NCBI RefSeq assembly: GCF_013488225.1
Contig: NZ_CP041241.1
Location: 124,001-188,000 of the forward strand
Length of the DNA: 64,000 bases
From: Sinorhizobium mexicanum
GTDB lineage: Bacteria > Pseudomonadota > Alphaproteobacteria > Rhizobiales > Rhizobiaceae
Direction of reading: 5' to 3'
The position numbers and the translations under genes were made by a program. Shown here piece by piece: positions 8,558 through 18,677 of the stretch. The notes below the pieces were generated by a model. The model had not been told where the DNA came from and made no database searches. It saw only the letters and a program-made list of their open reading frames with translations. How positions within the stretch are numbered: the stretch's first letter is position 1; every line of letters begins with the position of its first letter.

Positions 8558-9619
8558 TCAGCTTTCTCGCGGCGCTGATGCGTCAACCGGTGGAGGGGTG
8601 CTGCCACGCCAGACGATCTCGGTTCCGAGCACGATCTTCTTGCTGATGTCGCGCCCGGAAAGACGTTCCAGCAACAGGTCGACGGCGGTTTCCCCGATCA
8701 GTTCCGCCGGTATCTTGACGGTAGAAAGCGGCGGGCCGAGAAACTGCGCGACGGGAATGTCGTTGAAGCTCGCCACCGCGACATCCTGCGGGATTTTGAG
8801 GCCCATTTCGTGAACGGCCCGGTAGGCGCCGATCGCCATGTTGTCGTTGCAGGTGATCAGGATCTTCGGCGGGTTGGGTTTAGACAGCATCGCCTTGGCA
8901 AGCGTATAGCCGCTGTCGGGCGTCAGGCGCTCAACCATGCAAAGGTCCGGATCGAAGAGGCCGGCCTTGGTCATCCAGTCGATGAAGGTGCGACAGCGGC
9001 GCTCTGCGTGGAGGTTTTCGGCGCCGTAGAACGTCTCAATCCATCCAAGGAAACCGATGCGGCGATAGCCGATGTCATAAAGGGCCTCCAGGAGCCTGGT
9101 CATCGCATGGCCGACATCGCTCATGACGCTGTCATCCACTTCGCCCGGCGGCGAAAAATCAGCAAAAACAAGGTGGCGGCTGTGCCGGCGAAGCCATTCG
9201 ACCTCCTCGCCATAGTGATGGCCTACCGCGACAACGCCGGAAGCGCTCTGCAAGACGGTCGGGTCGGGAAGGCTTTTCGTATGGAAAACCTTGACGACTT
9301 CGATCTTAAGCGCCTGACAGCGGCTTTCGATGCCGAGCCGCACACCGACATAATAGGGGTCGACCAGTTCCTGAGCCGGCTCGAGGAAGTGCACGAGCGC
9401 GATCTTGGTGGCTCCCGGCACCAGCGCCTGCGCCGCACCGTTGACGGCGGCCGCCCGGTTCCGGTTGCGCGGTGTCGCATAGTTCAGCGCTTCCGCGGTC
9501 TCGATCACTGCCTGCCGCTTTGCCGCCGAGATCGACAGGGTCGGATCATAATTGAGAACGCGCGACACCGTCGCCGACGAGACGCCGACCGCAGAGGCGA
9601 TTTCCTTGATTGTTACCAT
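8558..9619 (-). CDS. lacR: LacI-family repressor of the lactose operon
   Basis: A 353-residue LacI/GalR regulator. The N-terminal helix-turn-helix with hinge helix is MVTIKEIASAVGVSSATVSRV, residues 1-21. It is followed by a periplasmic-binding-protein-like effector domain with the dimer and ligand segments ILITCNDNMAIGAYRA and VASFNDIPVAQF. The start at 9619 gives the canonical MVTIKEIA opening; the longer upstream frame adds an Arg-rich stretch. It is the first gene in the same direction as lacEFGZK, so it probably represses itself and the structural genes, with a galactoside as inducer. Confidence 0.9.
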   Translation of the reverse strand: MVTIKEIASAVGVSSATVSRVLNYDPTLSISAAKRQAVIETAEALNYATPRNRNRAAAVNGAAQALVPGATKIALVHFLEPAQELVDPYYVGVRLGIESRCQALKIEVVKVFHTKSLPDPTVLQSASGVVAVGHHYGEEVEWLRRHSRHLVFADFSPPGEVDDSVMSDVGHAMTRLLEALYDIGYRRIGFLGWIETFYGAENLHAERRCRTFIDWMTKAGLFDPDLCMVERLTPDSGYTLAKAMLSKPNPPKILITCNDNMAIGAYRAVHEMGLKIPQDVAVASFNDIPVAQFLGPPLSTVKIPAELIGETAVDLLLERLSGRDISKKIVLGTEIVWRGSTPPPVDASAPRES

Positions 9620-9664
9620 GTCGTCTGGTTCCGCAGGCCGCCGTCGAGCACGGCGCATCTGTTC

Positions 9665-9695
9665 GTTTAGTAAAATTTTATCTCGGATTTTTCAA
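9665..9695 (-). promoter_or_regulatory. Predicted lacR promoter with overlapping operator
   Basis: On the minus strand TTGAAA (9695-9690) and TACTAA (9672-9667) are separated by exactly 17 bases. The perfect palindrome TAAAATTTTA (9671-9680) overlaps the -10 box and spacer. On the plus strand the site reads GTTTAGTAAAA from 9665, close to the operator of the second LacI regulator at 43287. This layout fits autorepression. Confidence 0.5.
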
Positions 9696-9707
9696 TGGCG
9701 GGCAGCG

Positions 9708-10628
9708 TCAAGGGTCGACGGCACGCGCGTCCTGTCGCGGCGGCCCCGCTGGCACGCTCGCATACATGCCGGTGGTGCGGAATTCCGTCGGGCTTGCGCC
9801 AAAAACGCGGCGGAAGGCCTTGGCAAAATAATTAGGGTCGTCGAAGCCTGACATGATGGCGACTTCCTTGACCGGCAGGCTGGCGGTCTTGGTCAGAAGT
9901 TTCACCGCCCGCTGCAGCCGCTTCTGCAGGACGAATTCGGCCGGCGGCATGCCCTCGCTGGCCGCGAAGATGCGCGAGAAATGCGCACGGCTGAGACCCG
10001 AGACTCTTGCAAGTTCCTCGACCGGCAGCGGTTTTTCCAGGTGGGCCATGATGTGATCGATGACGTGCTGCATCGTCCGGTATTCCTGGCTGAAGACCGG
10101 GTGCGAGCCGAAGACGTCGTCATAGAGCGCCATCGCCGCCTCATAGGCGATTGCCGAGGCACGGCCGGGCGTCTCGCCGCCCCTGATGAGCCGCAGGCTG
10201 CAATCGGCGAGATGCTCGATGGTTTCCGGCTGCAGCTTCAGCACAGGGCCCGTGACGGCCAGGATGGCGCGGTGGATGCGCAGCGCCTCCTCGCCGTTCA
10301 TCGATATCCAGAAGAACTCCCAGCGGCCGCCGTCTTCGAGCCAATAGCGGTGATTGTGCGGCACGAGCAGGAGCAGCGTATCGCCCTCGTGCAGCCGATA
10401 GGTGCGGTTTTCGTAGCGCAGGTTGCCGGCCCCGCCAATCGTGTGCTGCAGCACGGTGAATGGCGTCTGGCCGCGCTTCCGTCCGTCCCAGTCATAGGTC
10501 GCGTCGGTCCTGATCTCATAGCCGGTGCTGGTCGGCATGGTGTGCAGGCTCTGCCTTCCCCGCGGCAATGAAACGGTCCGCATCACCGGGCCGTGCTCGA
10601 TCAAATCCTGCAGCACAGAATTACCCAT
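9708..10628 (-). CDS. agpT: AraC-family regulator of alpha-galactoside genes
   Basis: A 306-residue AraC/XylS-type regulator. The N-terminal half is a cupin-like sugar-sensing domain (TPFTVLQHTIGGAGNLRYE, HEGDTLLLLVPHNHRYW). The C-terminal two helix-turn-helix units cover about 200-300 (VEELARVSGLSRAHFSRIF and VKEVAIMSGFDDPNYFAKAF). It is divergent from agaL1 across a 193-base gap and matches the position and type of AgpT, the activator of melibiose and raffinose genes in S. meliloti. It would bind the shared intergenic region when an alpha-galactoside is present. Assignment rests on family and gene order. Confidence 0.85.
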   Translation of the reverse strand: MGNSVLQDLIEHGPVMRTVSLPRGRQSLHTMPTSTGYEIRTDATYDWDGRKRGQTPFTVLQHTIGGAGNLRYENRTYRLHEGDTLLLLVPHNHRYWLEDGGRWEFFWISMNGEEALRIHRAILAVTGPVLKLQPETIEHLADCSLRLIRGGETPGRASAIAYEAAMALYDDVFGSHPVFSQEYRTMQHVIDHIMAHLEKPLPVEELARVSGLSRAHFSRIFAASEGMPPAEFVLQKRLQRAVKLLTKTASLPVKEVAIMSGFDDPNYFAKAFRRVFGASPTEFRTTGMYASVPAGPPRQDARAVDP

Positions 10629-10821
10629 GAAAGCACAATACCTCTCTAGTCGTGCGGTCGATTATACACATAATGGCCGCAGATGGCGCAAGACGGCTGC
10701 TTTCCTTAGTGGAAAAGCACCTGAGAGAGGAGAGGTCGCACCTTGCGACCGGGGTCAACTCGATGAATTGATTTTACCCTTATAGCGCGTATGCCGTAGG
10801 ACGAGGAGGAACGAGACGACC

Positions 10822-12294
10822 ATGAGCCGCTTCAAGATCGCCATTATCGGTGCCGGCAGCATCGGCTTCACCAAGAAGCTTTTCACCGACATTCTTTCCG
10901 TGCCGGAGCTCCAGGACGTCGAATTCGCGCTCACCGATCTGAGCGAACACAACCTCGGCATGATCAAGACGATCCTCGACCGGATTGTCGAGGCGAACAG
11001 CCTGCCGACGCGGGTGACGGCCACCACCGATCGGCGCAAGGCGCTCGAAGGCGCGCGCTACATCATCAGCTGCGTTCGGGTGGGCGGGCTCGGCGCCTAT
11101 GCCGACGACATCCGCATTCCGCTGAAATACGGCGTCGACCAGTGCGTCGGCGATACGATCTGTGCCGGCGGTATTCTCTATGGCCAGCGCAACATTCCGG
11201 TGATCCTGGATTTCTGCAAGGACATCCGTGAGGTCGCCGAATCCGGCGCCAAATTCCTGAACTATGCCAACCCGATGGCGATGAACACCTGGGCAGCGAT
11301 CGAATACGGCAAGGTCGATACCGTCGGCCTCTGCCACGGCGTCCAGCACGGCGGCGAGCAGATCGCGGAAATCCTGGGCGCCAGGGATGGCGAACTCGAC
11401 TATATCTGCTCCGGCATCAACCACCAGACCTGGTTCATCGATGTGCGGCTAAACGGCCGCAAGGTCGGCAAGGACGAGCTTGTCGCCGCCTTCGAGGCCC
11501 ATCCGGTCTTCTCGAAGCAGGAAAAGCTCCGAATCGACGTCCTGAAGCGCTTCGGCGTCTATTCGACGGAAAGCAACGGCCATCTCTCCGAATACCTGCC
11601 CTGGTACCGCAAGCGCCCGGATGAGATCACCAGATGGATCGACATGTCCGACTGGATCCATGGCGAGACCGGCGGTTATCTGCGCTACTCGACCGAAACC
11701 CGCAACTGGTTCGAAACGGAGTATCCGCAGCTCTTGGCTTCCGCCGGCAAGCCGATCGATCCGGCGAAGCGTTCGAACGAACATGCAAGCCACATCCTCG
11801 AGGCGCTGGAGACCGGCCGGGTCTATCGCGGCCATTTCAACGTCAAGAACAACGGTGTCATCACCAACCTGCCGGCGGATGCGATCATCGAATCGCCCGG
11901 CTTCGTCGATCGCTTCGGCATCAACATGGTGTCGGGCATCACGCTGCCGGAGGCGTGCGCCGCCACCTGTATCTCGTCGATCAACGTCCAGCGCATGTCG
12001 GTTCATGCGGCGATTTCCGGCGACATCGATCTGCTGAAGCTCGCGGTTCTGCACGACCCGCTGGTCGGCGCTATCTGCACGCCGGAGGAAGTGTGGCAGA
12101 TGGTCGACGAGATGGTCGTCGCCCAGGCCGAATGGTTGCCGCAATACGCCCATGCGATCGATGCCGCGAAGGAGCGGCTCGGCCGAGCTACGGTCAAGAC
12201 CCACGACTGGAAGGGCGCGGCGCGCCGCGAGGTGCGCTCGATTGAGGAAATCCGTCAGGAAAAGGAAGCCGCGAAGTTGCGCGTTGCGGGGTAG
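10822..12294 (+). CDS. agaL1: GH4 alpha-galactosidase
   Basis: A 490-residue family 4 glycosidase, which cleaves glycosides through a redox mechanism needing NAD and a divalent metal. The Rossmann motif IAIIGAGSIGFTKKLF opens the protein. The metal ligands are in LCHGVQHG (Cys and His near 170) and GINHQTWF (near 198-205). NYANPMAMNTWA is the typical GH4 substrate loop. Start ATG follows GAGGAGGAACGAGACGACC. It heads the agp operon, facing agpT, and would split melibiose or raffinose-type sugars after uptake. GH4 also includes alpha-glucosidases; the agp context favours galactosides. Confidence 0.88.
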   Translation: MSRFKIAIIGAGSIGFTKKLFTDILSVPELQDVEFALTDLSEHNLGMIKTILDRIVEANSLPTRVTATTDRRKALEGARYIISCVRVGGLGAYADDIRIPLKYGVDQCVGDTICAGGILYGQRNIPVILDFCKDIREVAESGAKFLNYANPMAMNTWAAIEYGKVDTVGLCHGVQHGGEQIAEILGARDGELDYICSGINHQTWFIDVRLNGRKVGKDELVAAFEAHPVFSKQEKLRIDVLKRFGVYSTESNGHLSEYLPWYRKRPDEITRWIDMSDWIHGETGGYLRYSTETRNWFETEYPQLLASAGKPIDPAKRSNEHASHILEALETGRVYRGHFNVKNNGVITNLPADAIIESPGFVDRFGINMVSGITLPEACAATCISSINVQRMSVHAAISGDIDLLKLAVLHDPLVGAICTPEEVWQMVDEMVVAQAEWLPQYAHAIDAAKERLGRATVKTHDWKGAARREVRSIEEIRQEKEAAKLRVAG

Positions 12295-12340
12295 GCGTGT
12301 GGGTACCTGGAAGTGGAGTGAATGAGCGACGAGCTTAAAA

Positions 12341-12512
12341 CCCCCCTCTGGCCTGCCGGCCATCTCCCCCACAAGGGGGGAGATCGCCGCGTGGCAAGCT
12401 ATGCGCCCCTCGACCGAAGCGTTCTACCTGCAGATGCGTTTCGATTAGAGCGAGTGGCCGCCGCATCCAATTTCCCCTTTGTGGGGGAGATGGCCGGCAG
12501 GCCAGAGGGGGG
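12341..12512. repeat. Rhizobial mosaic repeat: 33-bp perfect inverted repeat in the agaL1-agpA gap
   Basis: Two arms (12341-12373 and 12480-12512) are exact reverse complements over 33 bases, starting CCCCCCTCTGGCC and ending GGCCAGAGGGGGG, separated by 106 bases. Each arm carries the smaller palindrome GCCTGCCGGC or its complement. This C-rich/G-rich unit is a familiar dispersed intergenic repeat in rhizobia. It lies inside the agp operon, so the mRNA could fold into a long hairpin between the glycosidase and binding-protein cistrons. The rest of the 346-base gap holds no gene I can support. Confidence 0.7.
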
Positions 12513-12640
12513 TAACCAGCCCGCTTACGCTTTGAAATGACGGCCGACGACATCTGCGTGAGGAGACGCTGGTGCTCGTAGCCAACAAGGAGCGCCACCC
12601 GCCCCGGCGTGGCGAATTGAGGAGGGAGAACCTTAAGCCA

Positions 12641-14722
12641 ATGAGAACGCACCGATTGAAGACAACGGCCGCCCTGCTGGTCGGTATTTCTACCTTCGCC
12701 GTCGAGGCTTGGTCGTCCGAGCCGACCGTCGTGCCCGAACAGCCGCCGTTCCCGGCGCAGGGCAAGATCACCTATGTCCCGCGCGACGCGCTTCTGGAGT
12801 TCAAGGCCCTGCCCGAATACAAGGAGCCGGACTGGGTGACGGAGAAATTCGTCAAGACCGGCAAGCTGCCGCCGGTGGCCGAGCGGCTGCCGAAGGAGCC
12901 GATGGTCTTCAAGACCGGCAACATGCCTGACGGTGTCGGCATCTACGGCGACGTGCTCCGCCACGTCATCGGCGGGCGGCCCGAAGGCTGGAACTACAGT
13001 GCCGGCCAGACTCAAGGCTGGGGCGGCATCGACATCGGCATGTCGGAATGCCTGACGCGCACCGCACCGCTCTTCCAGGTCGAGGCTGCCGACGTGGAGC
13101 CGCTGCCGAACCTCGCGAAAAGCTGGGAATGGTCAGAGGACGGCCACAAGCTTACGATGCATCTCGTCGAGGGTGCGAAATGGTCGGACGGCGATCCCTT
13201 CGACGCCGAGGACGTCATGTTCTATTGGGAGGACAATGTCGTCGATCCCAACGTTTCCCCGCTGAATGGCGCGACGCCCGAGACCTTCGGGGTTGGAACG
13301 ACGCTGAAGCAGATCGACAAATACACGGTCGAATGGACCTTCAAGGAAGCCTTCCCACGCCAGCATCTTTACGCGATGGCCTACGGCACCTTCTGCCCCG
13401 GCCCGTCGCACATTTTGAAGACCAAGCACCCGAAATATGCCGGCACCACCTACGACCAGTACAAGAACGGTTTTCCGGCGGAGTACCTGAACATCCCGGT
13501 GATGGGTGCCTGGGTGCCGGTGGCCTACCGGGCGGACGACATCATCGTGCTGCGCCGCAATCCCTACTACTGGAAGGTGGACGAGGCCGGCAACCAGCTG
13601 CCATACCTCAACGAGTTGCACTACAAGCTTTCGACCTGGGCCGACCGCGACGTGCAGGCGATTGCCGGTTCGGGCGATTTCTCGAACCTGGAACAGCCGG
13701 AGAATTTCGTCGAGTCGCTGAAACGTGCGGCCGATGAGGCGGCGCCGGCGCGGCTTGCCTTCGGTCCCCGCGTCATCGGCTACAATCTGCGCCTGAACTT
13801 CTCGGCCAATGGCTGGGGCGAGCCAGATGCGCGGGCCCAGGCGGTGCGCGAGCTCAACCGTAACCTCGACTTCCGCAAGGCCGTGACCATGGCGATCGAC
13901 CGCAAGAAGCTCGGCGAAGCTCTGGTGAAAGGCCCGTTCACGGCGATCTATCCGGGCGGACTTTCCTCCGGCACGAGCTTCTACGACCGGCAGTCGACCA
14001 TGTACTATGCCTTCGATCTCGAAGGCGCCAAGGCGCTGCTCGAAAAGGCCGGGCTCAAGGACACGGACGGCAACGGCTTCGTCAACTTCCCGGAAGGGAC
14101 CGCGGGCGGCGCGGACGTGCAGATCGTGCTGCTCGTCAATTCCGACTACGGCACCGACCGCAATCTCGCCGAAGGCCTGATCGGCCAGATGGAGCAGCTC
14201 GGCCTCAAGGTCGTTATCAACGCCGTCGACGGTACCAAGCGCGACGCGACGCAATATGCCGGCAAATTCGACTGGCTGATCCGCCGCAACGACCAGGAGC
14301 TGACGTCGGTGGTGCAGAATACGACGCAGCTTGCGCCGACCGGTCCCCGGACCAGCTGGCACCATCGTGCCCCTGAAAGCGGCACCGTCGACCTGATGCC
14401 GTACGAGCAGGAGCTCGTCGATCTGGTCAACAAGTTCATCGCCAGCAACGACAACGATGAGCGGGCGGCGTTGATGAAGCAGTACCAGAAGACCGCGACG
14501 ACCAATGTCGATACCGTCGGCCTGACGGAATATCCGGGTGCGCTGATCATCAACAAGCGTTTCTCGAACATTCCGACCGGCGCGCCGATCTTCATGTTCA
14601 ACTGGGCCGAAGACACGATCATTCGTGAGCGGGTCTTCGTCGCGGCCGACAAGCAGGGCGACTACGAGCTCTACCCGGAACAGCTTCCCGGCAAGCCCGG
14701 CGATAGCGGCCCGAGTAACTAA
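12641..14722 (+). CDS. agpA: Alpha-galactoside ABC transporter substrate-binding protein
   Basis: A 693-residue SBP_bac_5 family periplasmic protein, longer than the usual 500-550 residues of peptide-binding relatives. The N-terminus MRTHRLKTTAALLVGISTF is a Sec signal peptide. The family pattern includes WEWSEDGHKLTMHLVEGAKWSDG-type text near 125-150 and LNRNLDFRKAVTMAIDR near 405-420. S. meliloti AgpA is known to bind melibiose and raffinose although its family is peptide-like. A GTG at 12572 has a better-spaced AGGAG and would add 23 residues; I prefer 12641 because the signal peptide then starts at residue 1. Confidence 0.87.
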   Translation: MRTHRLKTTAALLVGISTFAVEAWSSEPTVVPEQPPFPAQGKITYVPRDALLEFKALPEYKEPDWVTEKFVKTGKLPPVAERLPKEPMVFKTGNMPDGVGIYGDVLRHVIGGRPEGWNYSAGQTQGWGGIDIGMSECLTRTAPLFQVEAADVEPLPNLAKSWEWSEDGHKLTMHLVEGAKWSDGDPFDAEDVMFYWEDNVVDPNVSPLNGATPETFGVGTTLKQIDKYTVEWTFKEAFPRQHLYAMAYGTFCPGPSHILKTKHPKYAGTTYDQYKNGFPAEYLNIPVMGAWVPVAYRADDIIVLRRNPYYWKVDEAGNQLPYLNELHYKLSTWADRDVQAIAGSGDFSNLEQPENFVESLKRAADEAAPARLAFGPRVIGYNLRLNFSANGWGEPDARAQAVRELNRNLDFRKAVTMAIDRKKLGEALVKGPFTAIYPGGLSSGTSFYDRQSTMYYAFDLEGAKALLEKAGLKDTDGNGFVNFPEGTAGGADVQIVLLVNSDYGTDRNLAEGLIGQMEQLGLKVVINAVDGTKRDATQYAGKFDWLIRRNDQELTSVVQNTTQLAPTGPRTSWHHRAPESGTVDLMPYEQELVDLVNKFIASNDNDERAALMKQYQKTATTNVDTVGLTEYPGALIINKRFSNIPTGAPIFMFNWAEDTIIRERVFVAADKQGDYELYPEQLPGKPGDSGPSN

Positions 14723-14730
14723 GCCTTGAA

Positions 14731-14766
14731 CCATCATTCCGGCTTCCGTGGTGGCCGGAATGATGG
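14731..14766 (+). promoter_or_regulatory. Intercistronic hairpin between agpA and agpB
   Basis: A perfect 13-bp stem (CCATCATTCCGGC, 14731-14743, with its complement 14754-14766) and a 10-base loop, eight bases after the agpA stop. No U-run follows. It probably stabilises the agpA part of the transcript or reduces readthrough to the permease genes. Confidence 0.6.
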
Positions 14767-14837
14767 GCGCCCTTTCAATACGCCCGGGAGGCCGGAAAGA
14801 CCGGTGTCCCGCGCGACGAACGACAGAAGGAAACGGC

Positions 14838-15851
14838 ATGTTCAGGTTTCTGCTTGTCCGCATCGCCTCTGCCATTCCGGTATTGCTTGTCCTGAGCGTG
14901 GCGACCTTTGCCATCATCCAGGCGCCGCCCGGTGACTACAGCGACTACATCCGCTCGCAGCTCATCAATCAGGGCGGCGCCTCCTTCGAGGAAGCCGACG
15001 CGCAGGCGCAGGCCTATCGCAAGGAGCACGGCCTCGATCAGCCGCTGCCGATCCAGTACGTCAACTGGATGACCGGGATTCTCACGCGCGGCGATTTCGG
15101 CCACAGCCTCTATTACAACAAGCCGGTTGCCGACGTCGTCGGCGAACGCCTGCCGCGTACCCTGGCGCTGGCGCTCGTGTGCCACTTTCTGGCGTCGCTT
15201 TTCGGCATATCCTTCGGCATCCTTGCCGCGACGCGGCAATATTCCTGGGTCGACAGCCTGCTTTCGACCGTCTCGTTCCTCGGCATGACGGTGCCGCGCT
15301 TCCTGATGGCGCTGATCATCGTCTACGTCCTCGTCTTCCATTTCAATGTCAGCGAGATCAACAGCTTCCATTCCGCCCGCTTTGGCGGGGCGCCGTGGTC
15401 TTGGGACAAGTTCGTCGATCTGGTGAAGCATGTCTGGCCGGTCGTCGCGATCGCCACCTTCGGCGGCCTCGCCTACAATATGCGCGTCATGCGCGGCAAC
15501 CTGCTCGATACGCTGAACGCGCAATATGTCGAGACGGCGCGCGCCAAGGGTTTGAGCGAAGGTGCCGTCGTCATGCGGCATGCTGTTCCCAATGCCCTTC
15601 ACCCGCTGATCATGTATCAGGGTGTCGTGCTTCCCTACATGCTGACCGGCGAGATCGAGACGGCGATCATCTTCGCACTGCCGACGGTCGGCCCGGCCAT
15701 CGTCGGCTCCATGTGGGTCGGCGACGTCTATGTCACCGCGACCTTCATGCTGGTTCTCTCCGCAACGCTGATCGTCGGCAACATCATCGCCGACCTGCTG
15801 CTTGCCGCCCTCGATCCGAGGGTGCGTATGGGAGGACGGGCCCACGCATGA
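14838..15851 (+). CDS. agpB: Alpha-galactoside ABC transporter permease, DppB type
   Basis: A 337-residue inner-membrane permease of the oligopeptide/nickel (OppB/DppB) class. The N-terminal helix (FLLVRIASAIPVLLVLSVAT) is followed by a periplasmic stretch with QYVNWMTGILTRGDFGHS, then the core helices. The EAA-type loop VETARAKGLSEGAVVMRHA is near 230-248. The start at 14838 has AGAAGG upstream and gives the standard opening; the longer frame begins with a non-membrane leader that covers the agpA-agpB hairpin. The stop overlaps agpC by four bases. Confidence 0.9.
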   Translation: MFRFLLVRIASAIPVLLVLSVATFAIIQAPPGDYSDYIRSQLINQGGASFEEADAQAQAYRKEHGLDQPLPIQYVNWMTGILTRGDFGHSLYYNKPVADVVGERLPRTLALALVCHFLASLFGISFGILAATRQYSWVDSLLSTVSFLGMTVPRFLMALIIVYVLVFHFNVSEINSFHSARFGGAPWSWDKFVDLVKHVWPVVAIATFGGLAYNMRVMRGNLLDTLNAQYVETARAKGLSEGAVVMRHAVPNALHPLIMYQGVVLPYMLTGEIETAIIFALPTVGPAIVGSMWVGDVYVTATFMLVLSATLIVGNIIADLLLAALDPRVRMGGRAHA

Positions 15852-16975
15852 GTGTCGAAACACACAGCACCATCCCGCTCTCCATGCAGCCCAAGGAAAA
15901 GCACCATAACGAGAGCTACACCGCGCTCGTTTGGCGCCGCCTCAAGCGATCCTGGACCGGTCTGCTCGGCCTGATCCTCGTCAGCCTGCTGATCCTGATG
16001 GCGCTCTTCGCCGATTTCCTGTCGCCCGTCGATCCGAAGGCGACCGGCGTCGGCTTCGCTCCGCCGCAGGCAATCAGCATCCACGACAAGGACGGCAACT
16101 TCGTCTTCCCGCCGCGTAGCTATCCGGTGCGCGAGACGGAAGAGCTCGACCCGATCACCTTCCAGCCGGTGATCGGCCCGGATTACGACAATCCGCAGAT
16201 CCTCGGCTTCTTCGTCAAGGGAGCACCCTACCGGCTTCTCGGTCTCATTCCGGTGGAGCGCCATCTGTTCGGCGCCGTCGATGGCACGGCCGTCCATTTC
16301 CTCGGCACCGACAAGTTCGGTCGCGACGTGCTCTCGCGCATTCTCCACGGCTCGCGTATCTCCTTGATGATCGCGCTGATCGTCGTCTTTATCGTCACCG
16401 TGGTTGGAACGACCGTCGGCATGGTGTCGGGCTATTTCGGCGGCCGCTTCGATGCCTGGGTGCAGCGTTTCGTCGAACTCGTGCTCGCCTTTCCGCAACT
16501 GCCGCTCTATCTGGCGCTCGCCTCGCTGATCCCGGTGACGGCGCCGACCAGCGTGTTCCTCGCCTTCGTCATCATCGTGATGTCGGCGCTCGGCTGGGCG
16601 CAGATGTCGCGCGAGGTCCGCGGCAAGACGCTGGCGCTCGCCCGGATCGACTATGTTCGTGCGGCGATCGCGATCGGCGCGACGGACCGGCGCATCATCT
16701 TCCAGCACATTTTCCCGAACGTCATGAGTCACGTCATCGTTGCGGTGACGCTGTCGATCCCGCAGGTCGTGCTGCTCGAATCCTTCCTCGGCTTCCTCGG
16801 CTTCGCGGTGAAGCCGCCGCTCATTTCCTGGGGGCTGATGCTGCAGGATACGGCAAATTACTCGGCGATCGGGTCCTATCCCTGGATTCTCTCGCCCGTA
16901 GCCTTCGTGCTTGTCACCGTCTTCGCCTTCAACGCGCTCGGTGACGGCCTGCGCGACGCAATCGATCCCTATTGA
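15848..16975 (+). CDS. agpC: Alpha-galactoside ABC transporter permease, DppC type
   Basis: A 375-residue permease, partner of AgpB. It has a cytoplasmic lead, a first helix (LLGLILVSLLILMALFADFL), then an unusually long periplasmic insertion of about 100 residues before HFLGTDKFGRDVLSRILHGS, the family motif that precedes the core helices. The coupling loop is LARIDYVRAAIAIGATDRRI. The ATG overlaps the agpB stop (ATGA), indicating coupled translation. The long insertion resembles that in microcin/peptide-type YejE permeases, matching the long AgpA. Confidence 0.9.
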   Translation: MSVETHSTIPLSMQPKEKHHNESYTALVWRRLKRSWTGLLGLILVSLLILMALFADFLSPVDPKATGVGFAPPQAISIHDKDGNFVFPPRSYPVRETEELDPITFQPVIGPDYDNPQILGFFVKGAPYRLLGLIPVERHLFGAVDGTAVHFLGTDKFGRDVLSRILHGSRISLMIALIVVFIVTVVGTTVGMVSGYFGGRFDAWVQRFVELVLAFPQLPLYLALASLIPVTAPTSVFLAFVIIVMSALGWAQMSREVRGKTLALARIDYVRAAIAIGATDRRIIFQHIFPNVMSHVIVAVTLSIPQVVLLESFLGFLGFAVKPPLISWGLMLQDTANYSAIGSYPWILSPVAFVLVTVFAFNALGDGLRDAIDPY

Positions 16976-16986
16976 GGAGCACGCCA

Positions 16987-18657
<1,671 letters not shown>

Positions 18658-18677
18658 GCTTCAAACAGAGGTATCCC

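Noticed and set aside
13133..14917. A 594-residue minus-strand frame opposite agpA
   Set aside because: Shadow of agpA with unnatural composition and no recognisable motif.
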